Below, one piece after another: positions 53,748 to 61,507 of a stretch of 64,000 nucleotides of DNA (within the stretch, counting starts at the first letter, position 1; every line of letters begins with the position of its first letter). The translations under genes and the position numbers were made by a program. Source of the DNA: Clostridium sardiniense (GTDB taxonomy: Bacteria > Bacillota > Clostridia > Clostridiales > Clostridiaceae). Under the pieces are notes generated by a model. That model saw only the letters and a list, made by a program, of their open reading frames with translations. It searched no databases and was not told the DNA's origin. The DNA is taken from positions 25,367 to 89,366 of the forward strand of contig NZ_JAFBDA010000013.1 of the NCBI RefSeq assembly GCF_016907995.1. The letters run 5' to 3'.

Positions 53748-55607
53748 ATGCAAATAATAAGTTATTTAATTTCTGGAGTTTTAATAGCTCTTGGGAATTA
53801 TTTTTTGTTTGAAAAGAACAAAAGAGTTTTAACTACTGTAAAGGAATTCATAATATACGTGATATCATTCAATATAATATCATTATGTATATTAAAATTT
53901 ATTTTAAAAAAAACCTATGTGCTTAAAGCTTCTATATACACAACTACATTTTCTATTAAATATATTATTTTTACATTATTTTTAGGTATAATATATTTAG
54001 TTATAAAAAGAATTATTAAATCAAAAGATAATTACTTTGTATTAGAGACAAATAAAAGAGGTTGGAAGATAGTAGTAGTTAAAGTAGTATCAGTTATATT
54101 CGTTGGAATAGGATCATTCTTTTTCTTCTTTTCAAAATGGTTTATTGATTATTTTGGAAATATTACACCAGAACAATTTTTATTTAACTTAAATTCACCT
54201 ATTAAGGGTACAAGTTCTGATATGTATGCAGAAATTATGATGACACCAGTATTTTCAATTGTAGTTAGTATTGTAATATTCTTAATAATAATAAATTTTA
54301 GTTATGATTTATTTATAAATGTAAAAAATACTAAGAAAAAAATACTAAGCCAAAAAAGTTTAAGGGTGATAACGCTTATAATTTCGATTGTATGCCTTGT
54401 AGGCGGGATAGTATATGGAGTGAAGAAGTTAAGTTTAGTTGAAGTATATAAAACATTTGTTTCAGATTCAAGTTATATCAAAGATAATTACACCGATCCA
54501 CGTAATGTAAAAATGTCATTTCCAGAAAAGAAAAGAAATTTAATTCATATATACTTGGAGTCTGTAGAAAACACATATTTTTCTACAGATCTAGGTGGTT
54601 ATATGGATGTAAATCTAATGCCAGAGCTAGCGGAGCTATCTAAGGAAGGTATTCATTTCTCAGAATCTAATAAATTTGGAGGACCATATCAAACGTATGG
54701 ATCAAGTTGGTCAGTAGCATCTATGATTAATATGGGCACAGGACTTCCGCTTAAAGTACCTATGGGTGGTAATTCTTATGGAAAGTCAGGTAGCTTCCTA
54801 CCGGGTGCTGTTAGTATAGGAGATATTTTAAAAGCACAAGGATATGAGCAAACAATAATGTTTGGTGCAGATGCTGATTTTGGTGGATTAACTACTTATT
54901 TTACTACACATGGTAATTTTAATATTTTTGACTATAAAGCAGCAAAAGAGAAAAAATTAATACCACAAGATTATGATGTATGGTGGGGATTTGAAGATGA
55001 CAAGTTATATGAGTATGCTAAAGATGAGATAACACGTTTATCTAAGACTGGAAAACCATTTAATTTCACTATGGAAACTGCGGATACTCATTTCCCTGAT
55101 GGTTATTTATCTAAGAATGCAGCTAAGAAATATGATTCACAATATGCAAATGTTATTGCTTATTCAACAAAAGAAGCGGTAAAGTTTATAAAATGGATTC
55201 AAGAACAACCATTTTATAAAGATACTACTATTGTAGTAACAGGTGATCATTTAAGTATGGATAAGGAATTCTTTAAAGATTTTGATAAGTCATATCATAG
55301 AACAGTATTTAATTTAATACTTAATTCACCAGTAGCAACTGATAGAGTAAATAATAGAAAATTCTCACCTGTTGATATGTATCCAACTATTTTAGCTAGT
55401 ATGGGTATAGAAATTGAAGGGGATAGATTAGGGCTTGGAACGAATTTATTCTCAGATAAAGATACATTAATTGAAAGAGATGGATTAAAAACAGTTGATA
55501 AGGGATTTGGAGATAAGAGTAACTTCTTTAATAATACATTTATTTCTGAAAAGATGAATAGTACTTTTAATAATACGTTAGTAACTGAAAGAAAGAATGA
55601 TAAATAA
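53748..55607 (+). CDS. LtaS/MdoB family phosphoglycerol transferase
   Basis: A 619-residue polytopic enzyme with about five N-terminal transmembrane helices (to about residue 230) and an extracellular sulfatase-fold domain. Active-site features of the lipoteichoic-acid-synthase/MdoB group are present: the metal-binding Glu in HIYLESVEN near residue 264, the candidate catalytic Thr in PYQTYGSSWSV near 314, and VVTGDHLSMD near 499. It probably transfers glycerol-phosphate or a similar head group from lipid to a surface polymer. Whether it makes lipoteichoic acid or another glycan is not settled. GTG/TTG starts are not needed; ATG follows GGGGGG. Confidence 0.85.
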   Translation: MQIISYLISGVLIALGNYFLFEKNKRVLTTVKEFIIYVISFNIISLCILKFILKKTYVLKASIYTTTFSIKYIIFTLFLGIIYLVIKRIIKSKDNYFVLETNKRGWKIVVVKVVSVIFVGIGSFFFFFSKWFIDYFGNITPEQFLFNLNSPIKGTSSDMYAEIMMTPVFSIVVSIVIFLIIINFSYDLFINVKNTKKKILSQKSLRVITLIISIVCLVGGIVYGVKKLSLVEVYKTFVSDSSYIKDNYTDPRNVKMSFPEKKRNLIHIYLESVENTYFSTDLGGYMDVNLMPELAELSKEGIHFSESNKFGGPYQTYGSSWSVASMINMGTGLPLKVPMGGNSYGKSGSFLPGAVSIGDILKAQGYEQTIMFGADADFGGLTTYFTTHGNFNIFDYKAAKEKKLIPQDYDVWWGFEDDKLYEYAKDEITRLSKTGKPFNFTMETADTHFPDGYLSKNAAKKYDSQYANVIAYSTKEAVKFIKWIQEQPFYKDTTIVVTGDHLSMDKEFFKDFDKSYHRTVFNLILNSPVATDRVNNRKFSPVDMYPTILASMGIEIEGDRLGLGTNLFSDKDTLIERDGLKTVDKGFGDKSNFFNNTFISEKMNSTFNNTLVTERKNDK

Positions 55608-55632
55608 TAAAATTCAATAAATAATCAAGAAT

Positions 55633-55667
55633 AAAAGAGCCTAGATATATATCTAGGCTCTTTTTGC
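55633..55667. terminator. Terminator after the phosphoglycerol transferase
   Basis: AAAAGAGCCTAGATAT and its complement form a perfect 16-base stem with a T-run; usable on both strands. Confidence 0.9.
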
Positions 55668-55815
55668 AATTAATTGAATTAATAAAGCTTTATCGCTCAT
55701 AGATTTTTTGTTTTCTAATAATATTTTCATCAGGTTTTACACATAATATTATAATCTTCACGTCATCCTCTTATAAAATTACTATGTATTAAAGTAAAAG
55801 AATAAATCGATGGTT
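55668..55815. other. Intergenic region before fruR
   Basis: No convincing gene. A 23-codon minus-strand frame (55690-55761, GTG start after GAGGA) is the only coding-like signal and is weak. Confidence 0.4.
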
Positions 55816-55883
55816 ATGATTGGAAATGATTGAGTATGATTGGAATTTGAAATAAATTGATTATAAATGAATGAAAATGATTG
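55816..55883 (+). promoter_or_regulatory. Phased ATGATTG repeats, probable FruR operator
   Basis: ATGATTG occurs at 55816, 55826, 55836 and 55877, with a near copy (ATGAATG) about 10 bases before the last. The 10-base steps put copies on one face of the helix, and the last copy overlaps the -35. DeoR-family regulators bind direct repeats. Confidence 0.6.
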
Positions 55884-55909
55884 ACTTTGAATTTAAAATA
55901 GTATATTAT
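55881..55909 (+). promoter_or_regulatory. Promoter of the fructose operon
   Basis: TTGACT, 17 bases, TATTAT; the leader to the AAGAGGTG site is very short. Confidence 0.75.
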
Positions 55910-55929
55910 ATAGACAAGAGGTGATGTAA

Positions 55930-56682
55930 ATGTTATCAGAAGAGAGATTTGAAAGAATATTAGAAATTCTAAAAAATAATAATACAGTAACGGTAACAGA
56001 ACTAGTTGATGAGTTAGATACATCAGAATCTACTATTAGAAGAGATTTAAATTATTTAGATAAACAAAAAAAATTAAAGAAAATTCATGGTGGAGCTAAG
56101 GCTTTAAAAACCATTTACGATGGTAAAGATGATGAAGTAGTAATAAGACAAGCTCTTAATGTTAAAGATAAGCTAAGTATAGCAAAATATGCAGCTAAAT
56201 TAATAAAAGAAAATGATTGTGTTTATATAGATGCAGGTACAACTACTGAGTTAATGATAGATTATATAACTGAAACTAATGCAATTTATATTACAAATGG
56301 GATTGCACATGCAAAAAAGCTAATTCAAAAAAAATGTAATGTATATATTTTAGGTGGAGAGCTTAAGCTAGCAACAGAAGCTATTGTTGGTATAGAGGCT
56401 ATTGATAGTTTAAAAAAATATAATTTTACTAAAGGTTTTTTTGGAACAAATGGAATTCATAAAGACTCAGGTTTTACAACTCCAGATATACAAGAAGCAT
56501 TAGTCAAAAGAGAAGCTTTCAATAAGAGTAATGAGGCTTATATATTAGCAGATGAATCAAAGTTTGATCATATAGCGGCAATAACGTTTGCTGATATAGA
56601 TAAAGGAATAATAATAACTACAGAATTAGAAGATAAAGATATTAAAAAATATACGGAAATATTGGAGGTTAACAAAAGATGA
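55930..56682 (+). CDS. fruR: DeoR family regulator of fructose use (FruR-like)
   Basis: A 250-residue DeoR-family repressor. The N-terminal winged helix-turn-helix (VTELVDELDTSESTIRRDLNYLDKQ, residues 21-45) has the family's STIRRDL signature. The C-terminal sugar-phosphate sensor domain includes DAGTTTELMID near residue 101 and a GFFGTNGIHKDSGFTT block near 173. It likely senses fructose 1-phosphate, made by the adjacent transporter. It is the first gene of the operon, overlapping fruK by 4 bases, so it controls its own transcription. Confidence 0.9.
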   Translation: MLSEERFERILEILKNNNTVTVTELVDELDTSESTIRRDLNYLDKQKKLKKIHGGAKALKTIYDGKDDEVVIRQALNVKDKLSIAKYAAKLIKENDCVYIDAGTTTELMIDYITETNAIYITNGIAHAKKLIQKKCNVYILGGELKLATEAIVGIEAIDSLKKYNFTKGFFGTNGIHKDSGFTTPDIQEALVKREAFNKSNEAYILADESKFDHIAAITFADIDKGIIITTELEDKDIKKYTEILEVNKR

Positions 56683-57584
56683 TATATACAATGACATTTA
56701 ATCCTTCATTAGATTATATAGTAAAGGTTAAAGAATTTAATTTAGGAGCAGTAAATAGAACTTATGCAGAAGAAATTTTTGCAGGAGGAAAAGGAATAAA
56801 TGTATCTACTGTTCTTGGAAATTTAGGAATAGAGAATAAAGCTTTCGGATTTATAGCTGGATTTACTGGGGATGAAATAGAAAAGAGAGTAGTCAATTCA
56901 GGTTGTACAGCTGATTTCATAAAACTGAAAAGTGGAAGTTCAAGAATAAATGTTAAGCTTAAAAGCAAAGAAGAGAGTGAAATAAATGGTCAGGGGCCAG
57001 TCATAGATAAAGAAGGAATAGATAGTTTATATAAAAAATTAGATCAATTAAAAGATGGAGATGTGTTAGTTTTAGCGGGTAGTATACCAAACACATTACC
57101 AGAAGATATGTACGAAAATATTATTAAATATTTAAATAATAAAAATATTAAATTTATAGTTGATGCAACTAAAAATTTACTTATTAATGTATTAAAGTAT
57201 AACCCATTTTTAATAAAACCAAACAATCATGAACTCGAAGAAATATTTGAAGTTAAATTAAATGGAGAAGATGACATAATAAAATATGCCAAAAAGCTTC
57301 AAGATATGGGAGCTTTAAATGTTCTAATTTCATTAGCTGGAGATGGTGCAATACTACTTACAGAAGATGGAGAAGTATTAAAAAGTAAAGCACCAAAAGG
57401 AGAGGTTAAAAATTCAGTTGGTGCTGGAGACTCGATGGTTGCGGGTTTTATAGCAGGATACATTAAAGAAAAGAACTATAAATATGCGCTAAAGCTTGGA
57501 ATAGCAACAGGAAGTGCAAGTGCTTTTTCAGAAGATTTAGCCACAAAAGAAAAAATAGAAGAGATACTTCTTCAATTAACTTAG
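56679..57584 (+). CDS. fruK: 1-phosphofructokinase
   Basis: A 301-residue PfkB-family kinase that turns fructose 1-phosphate into fructose 1,6-bisphosphate. The N-terminal TMTFNPSLDYIVKV and GGKGINVSTVLGNLG are typical of the FruK/LacC group, and the catalytic Asp is in VKNSVGAGDSMVAGFIAGY near residue 251. Its ATG overlaps the fruR stop (ATGA), indicating coupled translation. fruA follows after 18 bases. Confidence 0.95.
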   Translation: MIYTMTFNPSLDYIVKVKEFNLGAVNRTYAEEIFAGGKGINVSTVLGNLGIENKAFGFIAGFTGDEIEKRVVNSGCTADFIKLKSGSSRINVKLKSKEESEINGQGPVIDKEGIDSLYKKLDQLKDGDVLVLAGSIPNTLPEDMYENIIKYLNNKNIKFIVDATKNLLINVLKYNPFLIKPNNHELEEIFEVKLNGEDDIIKYAKKLQDMGALNVLISLAGDGAILLTEDGEVLKSKAPKGEVKNSVGAGDSMVAGFIAGYIKEKNYKYALKLGIATGSASAFSEDLATKEKIEEILLQLT

Positions 57585-57602
57585 GATTTGGGAGGAAAAT
57601 TT

Positions 57603-59480
57603 ATGCGTATAACAGATCTTTTAAAAGAGCAAGGTATTGAATTAAATTCAAAAGTAAGTAATAAAGCTGAAGCCATAGACAAATTAGTAGATCTTATGGA
57701 TCAAGCTGGAAATTTAAATAATAAAGAAGAATATAAAGAAGCTGTACTTAAAAGAGAAGAACTAAGCACAACAGGTATCGGTGATGGAATAGCTATACCA
57801 CATGGTAAATCAAAGGCTGTAAAAAAGGCAGGACTTAGTTCTATCGTTGTAAAAGAAGGTTTGGATTTTGATGCTTTAGATGGTCAAGATGTTAAACTAT
57901 TCTTTATGATTGCAGCTCCAGAAGAAGCTAACAACCTTCATCTTGAAGTATTAGCAAGATTATCAACAATATTAATGGATGAAGAATTTAGAAATAAGCT
58001 TATAAATGCATCAAGCAAAAAAGAGTTCTTAAAGCTTATTGATGATAAAGAAACTGAAAAGTTTGATAAAGAAGAAAAGAAAGAAGAGAGTGGATACAGA
58101 GTATTAGCAGTTACAGCATGTCCTACAGGTATAGCTCATACTTACATGGCAGCAGAAGCCTTAGAAGAAAAAGGTAAAGAAATGGGTGTTACTATAAAGG
58201 TTGAAACTAATGGGTCAGGTGGAGCTAAAAATGTTTTAACTAAAGAAGAAATAGATAATGCTGAATGTATAATAATTGCAGCAGATAAAAATGTAAAGAT
58301 GGATAGATTTGATGGCAAAAGATTAATAAAGACTAAGGTTGCAAATGGCATACATAAGTCACAAGAACTTATTGAAGAAGCAACTAGTGGGAAGGCTCCA
58401 ATCTATCACGCTGATGGATCAAGTGAAGGTGGAAATGAAGAGATTGAAAAAGAAGGCGTTGGACATCAAATATATAAGCACTTAATGAATGGTGTATCAC
58501 ACATGTTACCATTTGTTATAGGTGGGGGTATATTAATTGCATTAGCATTCTTATTCGATGACTATAGTATAAATCCTGCAAACTTTGGTATGAATACACC
58601 ATTTGCAGCATTCTTAAAGACAGTTGGTGGAACAGCATTTGGATTCATGTTACCAGTACTTGCTGGATACATTGCAATGAGTATTGGCGATAGACCAGCC
58701 CTTGCAGTAGGTTTTGTTGGCGGTATGCTTGCAAACGAAGGTGGTTCAGGATTCTTAGGTGCGTTACTTGCTGGATTTATAGCAGGATATGTAGTAGTAT
58801 TCTTAAAGAAAATATTCAGTAAGTTACCAGAAGATTTAGAAGGTTTAAAACCAGTTTTATTATATCCTTTCTTTGGTATATTAATAATTGGTGCGGTTAT
58901 AATATTTGTAATAAATCCACCAGTGTCAGCGCTTAATTTAGGCTTAACTAATGTATTAAATTCAATGGGTGAAAGTAGTAAAGTATTACTTGGTATAGTT
59001 CTTGGTGGTATGATGGCAATTGATATGGGAGGTCCTATCAATAAAGCAGCATATGTATTTGGTACAGCAGGCCTTGCTAGTGGTCAATTTGATATGATGG
59101 CTGCAGTTATGATAGGTGGTATGGTTCCACCACTTTCAATAGCTTTATGTACAACATTCTTCAAAAATAGATTTACTAAAAGGGAAAGACAATCAGGTAT
59201 TACAAACTATATAATGGGATTATCATTTATAACAGAAGGCGCAATACCATTTGCAGCATCAGATCCACTTAGAGTAATACCAGCTTGTGCTATCGGGTCA
59301 GCAGTAGCTGGAGGACTGTCAATGTTCTTTAGATGTACATTAAGAGCTCCACATGGTGGAATCTTTGTAGTACCTGTTATAGGAAATCCATTATGGTTCC
59401 TAGTAGCTTTAGCTGCAGGCTCAATTGTAGGTATGATATTACTTGCAATATTAAAGAAACCAATAAAAGAAGCAAAATAA
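57603..59480 (+). CDS. fruA: PTS fructose transporter, EIIABC fused
   Basis: A 625-residue permease that imports fructose and phosphorylates it to fructose 1-phosphate. EIIA (1-145) has the phospho-His motif GIAIPHGKSKA near residue 65. EIIB (about 162-260) has the phospho-Cys loop VTACPTGIAHTYMAAEAL. EIIC (from about 290) has some eight or nine membrane segments with GFVGGMLANEGGSGFLGALLAG and MGLSFITEGAIPFAASDP. The ATG at 57603 follows GGGAGG; the earlier in-frame TTG overlaps that site. Last gene of the operon. Confidence 0.96.
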   Translation: MRITDLLKEQGIELNSKVSNKAEAIDKLVDLMDQAGNLNNKEEYKEAVLKREELSTTGIGDGIAIPHGKSKAVKKAGLSSIVVKEGLDFDALDGQDVKLFFMIAAPEEANNLHLEVLARLSTILMDEEFRNKLINASSKKEFLKLIDDKETEKFDKEEKKEESGYRVLAVTACPTGIAHTYMAAEALEEKGKEMGVTIKVETNGSGGAKNVLTKEEIDNAECIIIAADKNVKMDRFDGKRLIKTKVANGIHKSQELIEEATSGKAPIYHADGSSEGGNEEIEKEGVGHQIYKHLMNGVSHMLPFVIGGGILIALAFLFDDYSINPANFGMNTPFAAFLKTVGGTAFGFMLPVLAGYIAMSIGDRPALAVGFVGGMLANEGGSGFLGALLAGFIAGYVVVFLKKIFSKLPEDLEGLKPVLLYPFFGILIIGAVIIFVINPPVSALNLGLTNVLNSMGESSKVLLGIVLGGMMAIDMGGPINKAAYVFGTAGLASGQFDMMAAVMIGGMVPPLSIALCTTFFKNRFTKRERQSGITNYIMGLSFITEGAIPFAASDPLRVIPACAIGSAVAGGLSMFFRCTLRAPHGGIFVVPVIGNPLWFLVALAAGSIVGMILLAILKKPIKEAK

Positions 59481-59488
59481 GAATTAAT

Positions 59489-59521
59489 AAAGAGATGCTA
59501 AAATTTTAGCATCTCTTTTTA
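59489..59521. terminator. Terminator of the fructose operon
   Basis: AAAGAGATGCTAAAA and its complement form a near loop-less 15-base palindrome with T residues. Confidence 0.88.
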
Positions 59522-59530
59522 TATTTTTAA

Positions 59531-60148
59531 TTAATCAAATATTGTAACAAAGTTATCATTGTTTTTGCCTTCAAAGCACATCTCTATTTGTTCTTTTGTA
59601 TTTCTTCCAGTTGAAAGCTCAGGAAGATTTTCTAAAGAGAAGAATCCACTTTCTTCAGTTTCTATATTTTCTTCAAAAGAACCATCTATAAGATCACAAA
59701 GAACGAAAACCTTATATACTCCATAAGGATAAGGTTTTAAGCTATATTTACTTTTATCAAGTACAGCAATTAATCTTTGGGGCTTAATATTTACACCGGC
59801 TTCTTCTTTGCTTTCTTTTATAGCATTTTCTTTTATAGATAAATCTACCTCAGCCCATCCACCAGGAAGTGACCATTTATTATCAATACTTTCTTTGACT
59901 AATAATATTTTATTATTCTTAAAGATAGCAGATCTAACATCAACCTTAGGCGTCTGATATCCTATTTCATTACAAAATAAATCTTTTACTTTATCCTTTG
60001 GAATATCGGTATATTCCCTTAATATTTCACAAGATAAATCTCTTATTTCCTCAAATCTTTCTATATCATATTTATCTTTAGAATATTCAATTCCAGCTTG
60101 GGCTATTGATTGAAGTCTTTTAGCCCAAGATAACCACTTTTCTTCCAT
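59531..60148 (-). CDS. Nudix hydrolase with N-terminal accessory domain
   Basis: A 205-residue protein. Residues 1-60 are a helical domain found before some Nudix proteins (EKWLSWAKRLQSIAQAGIEYSKDKYDIERF); residues about 65-195 are the Nudix fold, with the box as GWAEVDLSIKENAIKESKEEAGV near residue 97 (Lys replaces the usual Arg before the first catalytic Glu). Such proteins hydrolyse nucleoside-diphosphate derivatives; the substrate here is unknown. The ATG at 60148 (minus) follows AGAGGTG. It is downstream of nagA on the same strand. Confidence 0.85.
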   Translation of the reverse strand: MEEKWLSWAKRLQSIAQAGIEYSKDKYDIERFEEIRDLSCEILREYTDIPKDKVKDLFCNEIGYQTPKVDVRSAIFKNNKILLVKESIDNKWSLPGGWAEVDLSIKENAIKESKEEAGVNIKPQRLIAVLDKSKYSLKPYPYGVYKVFVLCDLIDGSFEENIETEESGFFSLENLPELSTGRNTKEQIEMCFEGKNNDNFVTIFD

Positions 60149-60171
60149 AAAAGCACCTCTTAAAATAGTAT

Positions 60172-60203
60172 AAATGCTCAATGAGTATTTTCATTGAGCA
60201 TTT
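60172..60203 (-). other. Hairpin between nagA and the Nudix gene
   Basis: AAATGCTCAATG pairs perfectly with CATTGAGCATTT around 8 bases; on the minus strand it precedes TATACT and the Nudix start. It may be the nagA terminator with a poor T-tract, or an RNA-processing site. Confidence 0.55.
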
Positions 60204-60240
60204 ATATAAAATTTATAATAAAAAATATTTTGATTTATTT

Positions 60241-61377
60241 TTAAGCTTCGTGTACAAGCTTTCCGTTAACTATAACTTTCTTTACATTAATATCTTCATC
60301 AAATATAACTAAATCTGCATCGTAACCCTCTTTAATCAGTCCTTTTCTATCTTCAACCTTACAATGCTTAGCGCCATTATAAGAAGCCATTTTAACAACT
60401 TCATTTAATGGGTAATCTGAGTTGTTATAAACATTTCTTACTGCCTTATCAAGAGTTAAGATTGAACCTGCAAGTGAACCAGACTTAATTCTAGCAGCTC
60501 CATTTTCAACATTTACTTCTTGACCACCTAATGAATAAACACCATTTGGCATTCCGCAGGCCATCATAGCATCAGTTATTAAAAGTACTTTATCAGTTCC
60601 TTTTTGCTTATAAGCAACTCTAAGAGCTGGATAAGCTATATGAATGCCATCTGAAATAGTTTCAGTTGTTATATCTGAATCAAATGTAGCACCAACAACA
60701 CCAGGAGCTCTATGAGTAAATGGTGTCATAGCGTTATATAAATGTGTTGAATGTGAGCATCCACATTTAATTCCATCTATAGCTTCTTCATAAGTAGCTT
60801 TAGTATGTCCGATTGAACAAACTACACCTTTATCACTTAAGTATTTAATAAGTTCTTTTGCACCCTCTACTTCTGGTGCAATAGTGATTGAAACTACAGC
60901 ATCTTCACAATCACCAACCATTTTATTATAAGTATCAATTGAAGGAGCTTCTAAGAAGTTAGGATTTTGAGCACCAATAGCACTTGGGCTTATAAATGGA
61001 CCTTCAAGATGAGCACCTAATACGTTTGCACCATCTGTACCATTAATTTTAGCTTCTTTTATAACACCCATAGATTTTCTAATATCTTCTACAGCAACAG
61101 TCATTGTTGTTGGAGTAAAGGAAGTTGTACCAAACTTACAAATTGTTTTAGCAATTTCATTTATAGCTTCATATGTTCCATCCATAGTGTCATGACCTCC
61201 AGCACCATGTATATGAACATCAATAAATCCTGGTGAAAGATACATACCCTCAGCATCAATTACTTCTGAATCTTGAACATTTTTAGGATTTATTTCTTTA
61301 ATTTTACCATTCTCAACTAAAATTGATCCCTTTTCAATTCTATCAAGAAAAATTATATTACAGTTTTTTATTAACAT
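60241..61377 (-). CDS. nagA: N-acetylglucosamine-6-phosphate deacetylase
   Basis: A 378-residue metal-dependent amidohydrolase that removes acetate from GlcNAc-6-phosphate for amino-sugar use and cell-wall recycling. It has FIDVHIHGAGGHDTMDG near residue 57, the metal-ligand Glu in GAHLEGPFISP near 124, GHTKATYEEA near 192, THLYNAMTPFTHRAPG near 212 and the catalytic Asp in LLITDAMMACG near 268. The ATG at 61377 (minus) follows GGAGGTG. No nagB or transporter is adjacent. Confidence 0.95.
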   Translation of the reverse strand: MLIKNCNIIFLDRIEKGSILVENGKIKEINPKNVQDSEVIDAEGMYLSPGFIDVHIHGAGGHDTMDGTYEAINEIAKTICKFGTTSFTPTTMTVAVEDIRKSMGVIKEAKINGTDGANVLGAHLEGPFISPSAIGAQNPNFLEAPSIDTYNKMVGDCEDAVVSITIAPEVEGAKELIKYLSDKGVVCSIGHTKATYEEAIDGIKCGCSHSTHLYNAMTPFTHRAPGVVGATFDSDITTETISDGIHIAYPALRVAYKQKGTDKVLLITDAMMACGMPNGVYSLGGQEVNVENGAARIKSGSLAGSILTLDKAVRNVYNNSDYPLNEVVKMASYNGAKHCKVEDRKGLIKEGYDADLVIFDEDINVKKVIVNGKLVHEA

Positions 61378-61507
61378 ATATAGCACCTCCATAAATTTAT
61401 AGCCTCAATTTAAGCTACATAAGAATTATATGTTTAACCTTCTATGATATAATTATATAATATATAGTCAAGAATAAAAATAACTAAGTAAGATTTGGAG
61501 AGATAGT

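Noticed and set aside
58562..59041. Minus-strand frame opposite the EIIC part of fruA
   Set aside because: Antisense shadow with Pro/Ile/Asn-rich composition; no start signal.
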